DNA of 64,000 nt from Legionella lytica (GCF_023921225.1 NZ_CP071527.1:2570501-2634500), one strand, 5' to 3'; positions 1 to 8,736 are shown, counted from the stretch's first letter. Numbers and translations are program-made. Notes: generated from the letters alone by a model not told the origin.

Positions 1-714
1 CTGTCTACCAAATACCTGCTCATAGGGAATATTTAATTGCGCAAGAGCCTGTTGCAAATCACGTTCGATAGTTTGAGTTAATTCACGTCGATTACCGCGT
101 GATTTTTCCACAGCGGATTTAATTGCGCGATAACGCATGGGATATAAAGCTTGAAATCCCAGGTCCTCAAGGCCAACATAGATGGAGTGCATACCTAAGC
201 GATTAGCAATTGGAGCATAAATTTCTAAGGTTTCAATCGCAATACGACGTCGTTTTGCGGCAGGCATAGAGCCTAAGGTGCGCATATTATGCAGTCGATC
301 CGCTAATTTTACGATAATTACGCGTATATCTTTGACCATAGCCAAAACCATTTTACGAAAATTTTCAGCTTGAGCCTCTGCTTTGGATTCAAATTTGATT
401 TTGGTAAGTTTAGTAACCCCATCGACTAGGGCGGTGATGTCTTCACCAAATTGGCGGGTTAGATCTTCTTTGCTTACGGTAGTATCTTCAACGACATCAT
501 GAAGTAGTGTCGCCATAATGGTTTGATAATCGAGCCGCATTCGAGCCAGAATCAAAGCAGCGGCAACAGGATGGGTAATGTAAGGCTCCCCTGAACGGCG
601 CATTTGACCATGGTGTGCTTTTTCAGCAACCAAATAAGCTTGGTAACATTTTTCTATTTGAGCTTGCTCGAGATAGCATTTCAGCTCTTCATCAAGCTCT
701 TTAAAATAGCTCAC
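1..714 (-). CDS. spoT: SpoT, (p)ppGpp synthetase/hydrolase, N-terminal part
   Basis: Bifunctional alarmone enzyme that makes and degrades (p)ppGpp in the stringent response. The visible 238 codons start SYFKELDEELK and include the HD hydrolase domain, with H72-D73 in LLHDVVEDT and a later DRLHNMR motif. The frame runs off the left edge before the synthetase, TGS and ACT domains. I chose the GTG at 714 because AGGGAG sits 6 bases upstream; in-frame ATGs at 738 and 744 are alternatives. rpoZ lies upstream on the same strand, the usual gmk-rpoZ-spoT order. In Legionella ppGpp feeds the LetA/CsrA life-cycle switch, so the gene is linked in function to the candidate sRNA near 47.1 kb. Confidence 0.95.
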   Translation of the reverse strand, partial: MSYFKELDEELKCYLEQAQIEKCYQAYLVAEKAHHGQMRRSGEPYITHPVAAALILARMRLDYQTIMATLLHDVVEDTTVSKEDLTRQFGEDITALVDGVTKLTKIKFESKAEAQAENFRKMVLAMVKDIRVIIVKLADRLHNMRTLGSMPAAKRRRIAIETLEIYAPIANRLGMHSIYVGLEDLGFQALYPMRYRAIKSAVEKSRGNRRELTQTIERDLQQALAQLNIPYEQVFGRQ

Positions 715-1099
715 GCAGCACTCCCTGATGTCCAACATGGTCATACCTCATTTTGGCTAAGATAATGGAAACAGCCCCTGACATCCAAGCAAAAAATTGA
801 ACCCTATACTAAAATAATAGCCCAAACCATAAAAAATGGTGCACCTGCACAATAGACCATTTTAAACTGCTTAAAAACACGTAACCCGTAGTGTAAACGT
901 TCATGCTAGATATAAATTTCAACATGGCGAGCGCAGCGAAGCAATCCAGGGTGCATAGCCTCATACTTCGGGATTGCTACGCCGTTTTCGCTCGCAATGA
1001 CAACAGTGAACAATTGCTCACATTAGCAAAGTACTAATATGAGGCGCTGTAGCAATAAATTCCCCCGTATTACGCTGCGCTAATACGGGCTACAAATTT
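715..1099. other. spoT-rpoZ intergenic region with two repeat elements
   Basis: This 385-base gap has no convincing gene. It holds an imperfect inverted repeat at 927-995 (GCGAGCGCAGCGAAGCAATCC against GGATTGCTACGCCG...CGCTCGC). A second short palindromic element lies at 1065-1093 (CGTATTACGCTGCGCTAATACGGG). Both resemble elements found between genes elsewhere in the window. The second lies just after the rpoZ stop and could end its transcript. Confidence 0.6.
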
Positions 1100-1303
1100 T
1101 TATTCTTTATCTAAAATATCAGCTGTAACCAAGCCTTCAGCAATTTCACGTAAAGCAACAACTGTTGGCTTATCATTTTCCCATTCAACCATGGGTTGAT
1201 CACCGCGCACCGCAATTTGTCGTGCACGTTTTGTAGCCACCATAACTAATTCAAAACGGTTTGCTACATGCTCTAAACAATCTTCAACTGTAACTCGTGC
1301 CAT
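1100..1303 (-). CDS. rpoZ: RNA polymerase omega subunit
   Basis: Small subunit that helps assemble and stabilise RNA polymerase and forms part of a ppGpp site in proteobacteria. The 67-residue protein starts [20 protein letters not shown] and contains the hallmark ATKRARQ segment around residue 24. The length is close to other short gamma-proteobacterial omegas. It lies 33 bases downstream of gmk on the same strand and upstream of spoT, the conserved order. No abnormality seen. Confidence 0.96.
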   Translation of the reverse strand: MARVTVEDCLEHVANRFELVMVATKRARQIAVRGDQPMVEWENDKPTVVALREIAEGLVTADILDKE

Positions 1304-1336
1304 AATTGCATTCTCCGGTAACCAAAACTTATTATT

Positions 1337-1975
1337 TTACTGCGATGACATCAGGAATGAAAGTAATTTTGCTTGTTTATTTACCTGCCGCTCGATTCGT
1401 AGACGATTAGCCAGCACAATAGTGCATAAATCGGCTGCGGCATGTTCAAAAGTATCATTAACAATGAGGTAATCAAACTCCGAATAATGGCTGAGTTCAT
1501 CTTGGGCTTTTTTCATTCGGCCACGAATTATTTCGTCATTATCTTGGCCTCGACTCGTTAAGCGTTCTTTCAAGGCTTCGATTGATGGTGGAATAATAAA
1601 GATACTTACTGCTTCAGGGAAATCTTTCTTAATTTGCGCAGCACCCTGCCAGTCAATATCTAAAACCACATCGATACCACGTTCCAAACGGTCACGAATT
1701 TGCACCTTGGAAGTACCATATAAATGGCTAAAAACTTGCGCATGTTCAACGAAAGCTCCCTCATGGATCATAGTAGTGAACTGTCCTTCATCAACAAAAA
1801 AATAGTCTACTCCATGAGCCTCTCCTGGCCGCATCGCACGAGTTGTATGTGAAATAGAAACCTCAATATGCTCAAGAGCCTTGATTAAATTTCTCACTAA
1901 GCTCGTTTTGCCCCCTCCTGAAGGTGCAGCAACAATAAATAAATTACCCGAATAATTACCCACAATATGACTCAC
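1337..1975 (-). CDS. gmk: guanylate kinase
   Basis: Phosphorylates GMP to GDP with ATP in the cytoplasm. The 212-residue protein has the P-loop [10 protein letters not shown] at about residues 17-26. It also has the GMP-binding stretch [20 protein letters not shown] and the later [11 protein letters not shown]. Length is normal for the family. Its ATG overlaps the yicC stop by a few bases (ATGA type), so the two are probably translationally coupled, and rpoZ follows directly. Confidence 0.97.
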   Translation of the reverse strand: MSHIVGNYSGNLFIVAAPSGGGKTSLVRNLIKALEHIEVSISHTTRAMRPGEAHGVDYFFVDEGQFTTMIHEGAFVEHAQVFSHLYGTSKVQIRDRLERGIDVVLDIDWQGAAQIKKDFPEAVSIFIIPPSIEALKERLTSRGQDNDEIIRGRMKKAQDELSHYSEFDYLIVNDTFEHAAADLCTIVLANRLRIERQVNKQAKLLSFLMSSQ

Positions 1976-2838
1976 TCAATATTTTGAATTTGCTCACGCA
2001 TTTGTTCAATTAGTACTTTCATTTCCACAGCGCTCTGAGTTAGCTCCACAGAGTCTGACTTAGAACTTAAAGTGTTCGCCTCGCGATTCAACTCTTGCAT
2101 TAAGAAATCAAGGCGTCTACCCGCTATTTTATCGCAATTTATAGTTCTACTCACTTCATTAATATGGGTTTGTAGGCGATCTAATTCTTCACTTACATCC
2201 AAACGAGTAAGAATTAACGCGATTTCCTGCTCTACCCGATTTTCAGGTACTTCAATCTGTACAGCCTGCAAACGAGAAAACAATTTATCTTTAATTTGCT
2301 CGGCTTGATTCGCTACCAATACTCGTGAGCGCGTTACTTCTTTACCTAATTCCTGCAAACGGCTATGTACATGAGCCTGTAATGCATTTCCTTCAGTCGC
2401 ACGAACTTGTTTAAGCTGTTCGATAGCCTCTTCAAACAAAGAAATTGCTTGCTGGCCTAATTCTTCAACATCAGGAGCGCTTACCTGCACGACCCCTGGC
2501 CAAGCAAGAATACGGCTTACGCCAAAATCATTTGCTAAGTGATGAGTAGCTGACAATTGATGGCTTAAATCCACCAATGCATTCACCATTGCTGTATTAA
2601 CAAGCATAGACTGACTATCAGAACTAACATCCTGATATTTAAGCTGACACTCTAATTTACCACGACTTATTTTATCACGCAGGACATTACGTAAGTGGGG
2701 TTCAATAAAACGAAAGGGCTCCGGCAAACGAAATGAAATATCGAGATAGCGATGGTTGACTGAGCGAATCTCCCAACAAAGAGTTCCGGCATTGATCTGT
2801 TTTTGTGCCCGAGCAAAGGCAGTCATACTTTGAATCAT
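1972..2838 (-). CDS. yicC: YicC family endoribonuclease-like protein
   Basis: The 288-residue protein starts [12 protein letters not shown], the signature start of YicC/YloC proteins. It has the central [13 protein letters not shown] segment and the C-terminal DUF1732 region ending in [22 protein letters not shown] and [18 protein letters not shown]. In E. coli YicC is linked to small-RNA turnover and RNA cleavage; that role is inferred here from the family. It is the first gene of the yicC-gmk-rpoZ-spoT run and overlaps gmk slightly. Confidence 0.92.
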   Translation of the reverse strand: MIQSMTAFARAQKQINAGTLCWEIRSVNHRYLDISFRLPEPFRFIEPHLRNVLRDKISRGKLECQLKYQDVSSDSQSMLVNTAMVNALVDLSHQLSATHHLANDFGVSRILAWPGVVQVSAPDVEELGQQAISLFEEAIEQLKQVRATEGNALQAHVHSRLQELGKEVTRSRVLVANQAEQIKDKLFSRLQAVQIEVPENRVEQEIALILTRLDVSEELDRLQTHINEVSRTINCDKIAGRRLDFLMQELNREANTLSSKSDSVELTQSAVEMKVLIEQMREQIQNIE

Positions 2839-3034
2839 AAAAATACCATTGAAGATACGTCGCGCGACTATACCGCAAATTCAAAAAATTAGACAGGGCT
2901 GTTCAACTGTAACCTTGATGCAGTGCAGCAAGGTTAGAAAATCAGGGCTCGAGGGCAAACCGCAGACTCCAGACATTGATTGTTTTCAATTTTTATGCAC
3001 AATAGCGAACAAATAAACTCTATTGATACTTGCT

Positions 3035-3475
3035 ATGAATGAATTGTCTTTCAATCTAAATGAATTAAAACTAGAGCAAAGTGCTGCACCTGCCAATAAA
3101 GCGCAAATAATTGAATTAGAAAATTATTTTGACCACCCTATTCCTTTTAACCTGAAAGAAATCTTTAGAAATTACAATGGCGCAAGCCTTGCACGACATC
3201 AGATGAGTCATTTCTATATTGTGGGCAAAGACAAAAAAAACACATTAAATATTTGGTTTACCATTAATAAATATGGCGAGCAACTAGGGGCCGAAACACT
3301 TCCTTTTGCAGAACAGAATGCTCATTCAATTTATTTTCTAAAATGGGAACATGAGCAGGCCAAAGTTTATTCATACACGCTGACTGACACTAATCATGAA
3401 ATCATCCATATAGCTGATTCCTTTGATAAATTCTTAGAACGCTTATTAGCAGAAAAAGCGAGCCAAAGGGATTAA
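3035..3475 (+). CDS. SMI1/KNR4 (SUKH-fold) protein
   Basis: A 146-residue protein with the SUKH pattern: an acidic helix (IIELENYFDHPIPFNLKEIF) followed by RNYNGA, then strands ending in IADSFDKFLERLL. Many bacterial SUKH proteins are immunity proteins against nuclease or deaminase toxins, but no toxin gene is adjacent and other members have different roles. I chose ATG 3035; a TTG at 3023 extends the frame by four residues, and no strong ribosome site is visible. It sits between yicC and an IS element in a block that separates yicC from rph, so it is probably acquired DNA. Confidence 0.65.
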   Translation: MNELSFNLNELKLEQSAAPANKAQIIELENYFDHPIPFNLKEIFRNYNGASLARHQMSHFYIVGKDKKNTLNIWFTINKYGEQLGAETLPFAEQNAHSIYFLKWEHEQAKVYSYTLTDTNHEIIHIADSFDKFLERLLAEKASQRD

Positions 3476-3493
3476 CCTCCACACCAGAACTCA

Positions 3494-3509
3494 ATGTTGG
3501 GCCATGTGC
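3494..3509. repeat. left half of a palindromic element split by the IS
   Basis: ATGTTGGGCCATGTGC lies directly left of the IS, and CCAACCTGCAC follows the right-hand target copy at 4810. Removing the IS and one target copy restores a TGTTGGGCCATG-type palindrome like the one at 7485-7506. Confidence 0.75.
3501..3509. repeat. target-site duplication, left copy
   Basis: GCCATGTGC, repeated perfectly at 4801-4809. Nine bases is the duplication length typical of IS4/IS10-type elements. Confidence 0.93.
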
Positions 3510-3540
3510 CTGAGGTATCGACTCGTTTTTAAAAATCTGG

Positions 3541-3607
3541 ACTTGCATCGTATAACGTGATCTCATTGATTCCGACCAAAGACTCATTGAGGCCATACGA
3601 TGCAAGT
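3541..3607 (+). promoter_or_regulatory. foldback hairpin over the transposase start codon
   Basis: ACTTGCATCGTAT (3541-3553) is the perfect reverse complement of ATACGATGCAAGT (3595-3607), and the right arm contains the transposase ATG at 3600. A transcript reading in from outside would contain both arms and hide the start. A promoter inside the loop would give an open message. The arrangement recalls the protection against read-through described for IS10 and IS50. Confidence 0.6.
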
Positions 3608-4778
3608 AAGCACTATTTTACATGAACTATTCTCTTCATCAATTCATAAAACACGATTAAAAAGCTTAATTACGATAGTAAACGGTGTAATAAAGAGTAA
3701 GAAGCTTCAATTAAGTCAATTAGGCCGATGTTTGAATGGGCAAGCGAAAGAGCGCTCCGGTATTCGTTTAATAGACCGTTTTCTAAGTAATCAGTTTTAT
3801 CAGCGTGAATCGCTCCTAATTTATCGAAGTATATGTAGTCGAGTTCTTAAACATACCGCAACTCCTGATATAGTTGTGGATTGGTCAAGTATTCCAAATA
3901 GCCAATATTATTGTGAGGGTAAAGAGCAGTGCCTACTGCGCGCGGTATTTCCTGCACCAGGTCGAGGTATTACTCTTTATGAAGAAATTCATCCTAAATC
4001 GAAAGAAAACAATCCGCACATCCATCGCAATTTCTTAAACAATCTAAAATCGGTATTGCCTCCAGAAAGCAAGCCCTGCCTTATTACTGATGCCGGATTT
4101 AAAAACCCGTGGTTTAAATCGGTATTAGCTATGGGGTGGGATTATGTAGGACGTGTACGAGGAATCACTCAGTATGATGCAGGAGGTGGATTTTATGCGA
4201 TTAAAACGGTGTTCTCCCAGGCCACGAATAAAGCACGTTACTTAGGATTTTGGGCTATCGCGAAAACCAATGTCCTCCTTCATCATGTGGTCCTTTACAA
4301 AGGAACGCCTAAAGGGCGTCATCAAATGACCAAAACGAAAAAACCTGCCCAAGGCAAGGACTCTAGGAAATACAGTGCCTCATGGAGAGAACCTTGGTTC
4401 CTTGTGACGTCTTTAGAGGAAGTTAAAGAACACCCTAATCTCGCTCGCATTAAATACACACGAAGAATGACCATTGAAGAAAACTTTAGAGATACTAAGT
4501 CGACTCGGTATGGCTTTAGCTTCGATAACAACATCACCTTCAAACCAGAACGGTATACAGTTTGGTTACTACTCGCGGCCATTGCTAGCCTCATTGCCTG
4601 GATTACGGGGGCTTCGGCGGAGAAATTAAAATTACATTATGATTTTCAAGCAAACTCTTATAAACATCGGAGGGTCTTGTCTTTCTTTTATCTAGGATGC
4701 CAACTGATTAGGAAAAAAATAAACGTTGAGACTCATTGGGAGATAATTTTAGAGGAGCATAATACATGCTCCTCTTAA
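3600..4778 (+). CDS. IS4 family transposase
   Basis: A 392-residue DDE transposase. Candidate catalytic residues are the Asp in DIVVDWSSI (about residue 94), the Asp in CLITDAGFKNPW (about residue 163), and the Glu in the YREK-like segment MTIEENFRDTKSTRYG (about residue 295). The reading frame is intact and fills the element. The ATG lies in the right arm of a 13-base inverted repeat, which may limit translation from read-through transcripts. A strong hairpin overlaps the 3' end. Confidence 0.92.
   Translation: MQVSTILHELFSSSIHKTRLKSLITIVNGVIKSKKLQLSQLGRCLNGQAKERSGIRLIDRFLSNQFYQRESLLIYRSICSRVLKHTATPDIVVDWSSIPNSQYYCEGKEQCLLRAVFPAPGRGITLYEEIHPKSKENNPHIHRNFLNNLKSVLPPESKPCLITDAGFKNPWFKSVLAMGWDYVGRVRGITQYDAGGGFYAIKTVFSQATNKARYLGFWAIAKTNVLLHHVVLYKGTPKGRHQMTKTKKPAQGKDSRKYSASWREPWFLVTSLEEVKEHPNLARIKYTRRMTIEENFRDTKSTRYGFSFDNNITFKPERYTVWLLLAAIASLIAWITGASAEKLKLHYDFQANSYKHRRVLSFFYLGCQLIRKKINVETHWEIILEEHNTCSS
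4751..4775 (+). terminator. hairpin at the end of the transposase gene
   Basis: AGAGGAGCAT and ATGCTCCTCT form a perfect 10-bp stem with loop AATAC, followed by TTAATTAAAA. It overlaps the last codons of the transposase and may act as a terminator within the IS. Confidence 0.6.
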
Positions 4779-4800
4779 TTAAAACGAGTCGATCCCTCAG

Positions 4801-4809
4801 GCCATGTGC
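4801..4809. repeat. target-site duplication, right copy
   Basis: GCCATGTGC, identical to 3501-3509. Confidence 0.93.
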
Positions 4810-4924
4810 CCAACCTGCACGTCCGAAAAAGAGTAAAACAAAATCAATATGAGTCATTTATGATTTGAAGGGGATTGCGCCTTATCTTATACTTATCCTA
4901 CTAGCTGACCATTTAATAGTCTAT

Positions 4925-6685
4925 ATGAATACACATGACGCGATTGTCGATGCCTATGTATCTCTGGGCTATTCCGCTGACGATAAGGGTTGTTGTCAAG
5001 GAACCTCTCTCCGTTGGTTAGAGGCTTCTTTTTTGAACGAAGAACCTCTATTTCATAAACGTCTCCTGAAACTTGTAGCCTATGGTGCACATTTAAAAAA
5101 CGCTCTTGAGGCAGTCAAAGCGAAGCAAGGGAAAAATTTAACTAGAGAAGATAATTATTTAATTGAAATTCAATCATTTATGGATAGCCTGCGCATTTTT
5201 CAGGCTCCTGATGAACAGCAAGGTCTATTTAATAAACGTCATGTGTATCAGGATAACATTGATGAAGTCTCCACGTTCGCATCCTCTGAGGCGATACAGC
5301 GCTTAGGCGGGCTAACTAAAGTTTACTCTCAACCATTGATATACAACGAAGAGGAAATTGCAAATTATTTAAATGATTTAGCCACAGCAATAGAAAACCA
5401 CTGCCCACATCCTGGTAAAAAAGTTGGAATTCTTTTATCCAATTATGCGCATACTATGGCATTAACTTATACCACTGGTGGAGGATGGTGCTTTATGGAT
5501 ATTAATGAATATCCACCTGAATCACTCCCAAGAAACAACACACGAAAACTAGCTAAAAATATTGTTGATAGTCTTAAGGAACACGATAGTCCTTATATAG
5601 CCTTTTCCACAAGAGCGATTACCGTAAAAAATGATCCCTACCTAAACTCATTAACAGAGCAACTTACCCAACTCAAAGCAAAACACGCAGTTACTCCTGA
5701 TTTAGCCTTGCGCGAAGAACAAATTAATCTGTGCTTTATAGCCGCATATGAAGGGGAGGCCAAAATCGTTGAGGAGACAGCAAGGTATGGAACAAATGTG
5801 GAATTTACAGACAAGGAGGGGACTACGCCTGTTTTCATAGCAACCCTACATGGTCATGATTCTGTTATCGAGGTGCTTGCAAAACATAACGCAAATCTCA
5901 ATGTAGTTGATCCAAATAATGGCTGGACGCCAATGCATTATGCCGTTGATGATGAGCACACTAAAATAATTACTTGCCTTGCCCAAAATCACGGAAATCT
6001 TAATATTCAGGCTCATAACGGATTCACTCCCCTTCAACTGGCTGTCAGCCGTGGGAATGTGGAGGCTATTGCTGAATTAATAAAGTTTGGGGCTGATGTA
6101 AGTATCTCTATGATCTGCCCCGTCAAAGATTTTAAACCGAAGGATGCCCTGACTCTTCAACGCTTTAATACCTTAGTAGGGCAAAAACTTGTTGTCAATG
6201 ATGAGATTCTGCTCACCCCCCAAGAGATGGCTTTTATCGATGGGAAAGAACAAATTGTCAAGCTATTCAGACATGCCCACAAAATTAATTCGCTCTATCA
6301 AGCCGTAGTAGCCTTTGAAAAATATTGTGAAACGACGCAGCCACCGTATGTAATTATTGCCGCTCGTGGTTTAAAGGAATTCACGAACGAATACATCTGC
6401 TCACTTTACTCTGCACCGCATGCTCCCGGATTAGAAGAGTGGAATAATCGGTATACCAAGGGCATGCAATTTCTTACCGCACAAAGTCAGGCACCAAAAT
6501 ATTTGGATGAATTAAATGAGATCAACACTCAATTTAAAAACTTAGTAACAGCGCTGCATCCTATGCATAGCTCCCCGTTAAAAAGGAGATCTTTGTTTTC
6601 ACATGATACTCCAGAGGAAAAACGCATAAAATTTACGGAACATCCTTTAGATGAAAACATGGATCCCAACAAAGGATTTAACTAG
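4925..6685 (+). CDS. ankyrin-repeat protein with YopT-like (C58) cysteine protease-like N-domain; putative Dot/Icm effector
   Basis: A 586-residue protein. Residues 1-240 match the N-domain of the protein at 54784-56616, with shared GxCxG-[TF] (C24 here), FxKRL, NYLNDLA, ILLxNxxH (H176) and a W-x2-MDIN motif (D192). The Cys-His-Asp order and the 16-residue His-Asp spacing resemble YopT/AvrPphB-type C58 proteases. Ankyrin repeats follow at about 265-400 (GTTPVFIATLHGHDSVIEVL, WTPMHYAVDDEHTKIITCL, FTPLQLAVSRGNVEAIAELI). The C-terminus is charged and holds a basic KRRS segment. I chose ATG 4925; an upstream TTG at 4865 adds a hydrophobic stretch absent from the paralog. It follows the IS and precedes rph. 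Translocation and catalysis are inferred. Confidence 0.8.
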   Translation: MNTHDAIVDAYVSLGYSADDKGCCQGTSLRWLEASFLNEEPLFHKRLLKLVAYGAHLKNALEAVKAKQGKNLTREDNYLIEIQSFMDSLRIFQAPDEQQGLFNKRHVYQDNIDEVSTFASSEAIQRLGGLTKVYSQPLIYNEEEIANYLNDLATAIENHCPHPGKKVGILLSNYAHTMALTYTTGGGWCFMDINEYPPESLPRNNTRKLAKNIVDSLKEHDSPYIAFSTRAITVKNDPYLNSLTEQLTQLKAKHAVTPDLALREEQINLCFIAAYEGEAKIVEETARYGTNVEFTDKEGTTPVFIATLHGHDSVIEVLAKHNANLNVVDPNNGWTPMHYAVDDEHTKIITCLAQNHGNLNIQAHNGFTPLQLAVSRGNVEAIAELIKFGADVSISMICPVKDFKPKDALTLQRFNTLVGQKLVVNDEILLTPQEMAFIDGKEQIVKLFRHAHKINSLYQAVVAFEKYCETTQPPYVIIAARGLKEFTNEYICSLYSAPHAPGLEEWNNRYTKGMQFLTAQSQAPKYLDELNEINTQFKNLVTALHPMHSSPLKRRSLFSHDTPEEKRIKFTEHPLDENMDPNKGFN

Positions 6686-6717
6686 ATCATTACATGATGG
6701 GTGCAAGTCTACGCGTT

Positions 6718-6740
6718 AAGGAGTATAATTATTCCTTTTT
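6718..6740 (+). terminator. possible terminator before rph
   Basis: AAGGAGTATAATTATTCCTT forms a stem of about 8 bp (one G-U pair), followed by TTT. It lies between the ankyrin gene and rph. The same bases could instead be part of the rph promoter (TATAAT). Confidence 0.35.
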
Positions 6741-6754
6741 GCGAGGATTATCCC

Positions 6755-7462
6755 ATGCGTCCCAGTAATCGTGAAGCCAATCAACTTCGTCCTATAAAAT
6801 TAACCCGCAACTTTACGAAACATGCAGAAGGTTCTGTGCTTGTTGAATTTGGAGATACTAAAGTACTATGTACTGCCTCAGTGATTGATGGTGTACCTCG
6901 TTTTATTAAAGGTAAAAACCAAGGTTGGGTAACTGCAGAATACGGTATGCTTCCTCGAGCCACCCACAGTCGTACAGAGCGTGAAGCCGCAAAAGGGAAA
7001 CAAGGTGGCCGAACTATGGAAATCCAACGCCTTATTGGTCGTTCATTAAGAGCTTGCGTGGATTTAAAATTCTTAGGTGAAAATACCATTACTCTGGATT
7101 GTGATGTGATCCAAGCAGACGGTGGAACCCGTACTGCAGCCATCACTGGCGCCTGTGTTGCAATGAGAGATGCGGTTACCTGGATGGTTGAGCGTGAAAA
7201 AATCCGTAGAATGCCTACGTTTAATTACGTTGCGGCAGTATCTGTCGGTATCTATAGAGGCCAGCCTGTACTTGATTTAGATTATGCAGAAGATGTACTT
7301 GCCGAAACGGATATGAATGTTGTCATGACTGAAGCAGGTCATTTTATTGAAGTACAAGGAACAGCGGAAGATAAAAACTTCAATCGCGATGAGCTGAATA
7401 GCATGCTTGCTTTGGCTGAAATTGGAATTCCTCAGCTGATAGAGTTACAGAAAAAAGCTTAA
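6755..7462 (+). CDS. rph: ribonuclease PH
   Basis: Phosphate-dependent 3'-5' exoribonuclease that trims tRNA 3' ends. From ATG 6755 the protein has 235 residues, the normal length, starting [25 protein letters not shown] lies 7 bases upstream, so I reject the longer frame from 6701. Motifs include [58 protein letters not shown] and [16 protein letters not shown]. In many gamma-proteobacteria rph lies beside yicC; here the SUKH, IS and ankyrin block separates them. Confidence 0.97.
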   Translation: MRPSNREANQLRPIKLTRNFTKHAEGSVLVEFGDTKVLCTASVIDGVPRFIKGKNQGWVTAEYGMLPRATHSRTEREAAKGKQGGRTMEIQRLIGRSLRACVDLKFLGENTITLDCDVIQADGGTRTAAITGACVAMRDAVTWMVEREKIRRMPTFNYVAAVSVGIYRGQPVLDLDYAEDVLAETDMNVVMTEAGHFIEVQGTAEDKNFNRDELNSMLALAEIGIPQLIELQKKA

Positions 7463-7484
7463 ACTCGAGCCACATCAAAACTCA

Positions 7485-7506
7485 ATGTTGGGCCATGGCC
7501 CAACAT
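7485..7506. repeat. 22-bp perfect palindrome
   Basis: TGTTGGGCCATGGCCCAACA plus one flanking A/T pair forms a perfect inverted repeat in the rph-pilT gap. Related elements occur at 3494-3509 (split by the IS), 17197-17225 and 56630-56656. It may act as a bidirectional terminator or be a dispersed REP-like unit. Confidence 0.75.
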
Positions 7507-7572
7507 ACAATCCAAAACGAATCTAATGTAGCTTGGTTGCTCGCAACCAAAGTTCTGAGCGCAGCGAATTGG

Positions 7573-8613
7573 TTAATTAAACAATCCCGTATCCACCGCT
7601 ATATCACGTACAGTATCTCTGGATATAATCCCGTTCCTCACTAATTCCAACAAATGCTGATCGATGGTCTGCATCCCTCCCCCCTTCCCCGTTTGCAAAA
7701 AAGAAACCATCTGCGCTACTTTATCTTCTCGAATTAAATTACGTATTGCCCTCGTACAAATCATGATTTCTAAAGCAGCAATGCGCCCTCTTCCCTCCTT
7801 TCGCTTTACCAACCTTTGTGCAATAACCGCCCTTAATGATTCCGCTAAAATAGAACGTGCTGCCGCTTTTTCGTCTGCAGGAAAGACATCAAGAATACGA
7901 TTAACTGCATGAACTGCAGAATTTGTATGTAAGCTCCCCAATACCAAATGCCCAGTTTCTGCCGCACTCATAGCTAATCGAATCGTTTCTAAATCGCGCA
8001 ATTCTCCCACCAACAAGACATCTGGATCCTCACGCAAAGCAGAACGTAGTGCGGCATGGAAACTATGGGTATTGTGATGCACTTCCCGTTGACTCACTAA
8101 ACATTGATTACTAAGGTGCACAAACTCTATCGGGTCTTCGATAGTAAGAATATGTCCATGGCGTGAGTTGTTAATGTAATCAATCATCGCCGCTAAGGTT
8201 GTACTTTTTCCTGAACCCGTTGGTCCTGTTACTAATACCAATCCGTTAGAGTAATTGATTAGTTCAGTAAAAACAGGTGGCAAACTCAAATCGCTAAAAC
8301 TGGGAATCGTTGTAGGAATAAACCGAAAAGCCGCAGCAATACCCCGCAAATGATGAAATACATTAACCCGGAAACGACCAAATTCCGCAAGTTCAAAAGA
8401 AAAATCAAGTTCCCAATGTCTTGCCAACTCTTCCTTTTGTTGTGCACTAAGAAGTTCATCAATCATAGCGAATAAATCGGAATGCTCTAAAACCGGTAAG
8501 TTCATTTTGTATAATTCGCCATCAACACGAATCCAGGGCTCTACACCAGAGGACAAATGTAAATCTGAAGCTTGATTGTTAACTGCTGAAGTCAATAATT
8601 CGATTATATCCAT
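7573..8613 (-). CDS. pilT: PilT-type twitching motility ATPase
   Basis: Hexameric ATPase at the inner membrane that powers type IV pilus retraction. From ATG 8613 (MDIIELLTSAVNNQASDLHLSSG) it has 346 residues, the PilT length; the extra 18 residues upstream are not family-like. Visible motifs are Walker A GPTGSGKSTT (about residues 129-138), the Asp box ILTIEDPIEF, Walker B VLLVGELRDLETI, the His box TGHLVLGSLHTNSA and the PilT signature AIRNLIRE. It is transcribed divergently from yggS, a common pairing. The pilMNOPQ cluster lies near 33-36 kb. Confidence 0.93.
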   Translation of the reverse strand: MDIIELLTSAVNNQASDLHLSSGVEPWIRVDGELYKMNLPVLEHSDLFAMIDELLSAQQKEELARHWELDFSFELAEFGRFRVNVFHHLRGIAAAFRFIPTTIPSFSDLSLPPVFTELINYSNGLVLVTGPTGSGKSTTLAAMIDYINNSRHGHILTIEDPIEFVHLSNQCLVSQREVHHNTHSFHAALRSALREDPDVLLVGELRDLETIRLAMSAAETGHLVLGSLHTNSAVHAVNRILDVFPADEKAAARSILAESLRAVIAQRLVKRKEGRGRIAALEIMICTRAIRNLIREDKVAQMVSFLQTGKGGGMQTIDQHLLELVRNGIISRDTVRDIAVDTGLFN

Positions 8614-8736
8614 ACGTAAATTCTTCCATATTGCTGCGAGTTTTGGATAGCGGCGACAGGTTAACATAGAAGGTTCTACTCGGCAAACGCCCTATCTTTT
8701 GCTATTGTTAGCATTTTAAAAGACAGTACAGGCACG

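Larger units (their letters stand above)
3510..4800 (+). mobile_element. complete IS4-like insertion sequence, 1,291 bp
   Basis: The element is bounded by 20-base terminal inverted repeats: CTGAGGTATCGACTCGTTTT at 3510-3529, and the reverse complement of CTGAGGGATCGACTCGTTTT at 4781-4800. They match at 19 of 20 positions. A perfect 9-bp target duplication flanks it and it carries one intact transposase, so it looks recently inserted and possibly active. The exact IS name cannot be given from sequence alone. Confidence 0.93.

Noticed and set aside
4865..4924. Upstream TTG start giving a hydrophobic N-terminus to the first ankyrin protein
   Set aside because: The paralog lacks this part, and no ribosome site precedes the TTG. 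ATG 4925 aligns better.
6781..7146. Open frame of 121 codons on the minus strand inside rph
   Set aside because: It lies wholly opposite a strongly conserved gene, has no ribosome site or family motif, and reflects codon bias of rph.
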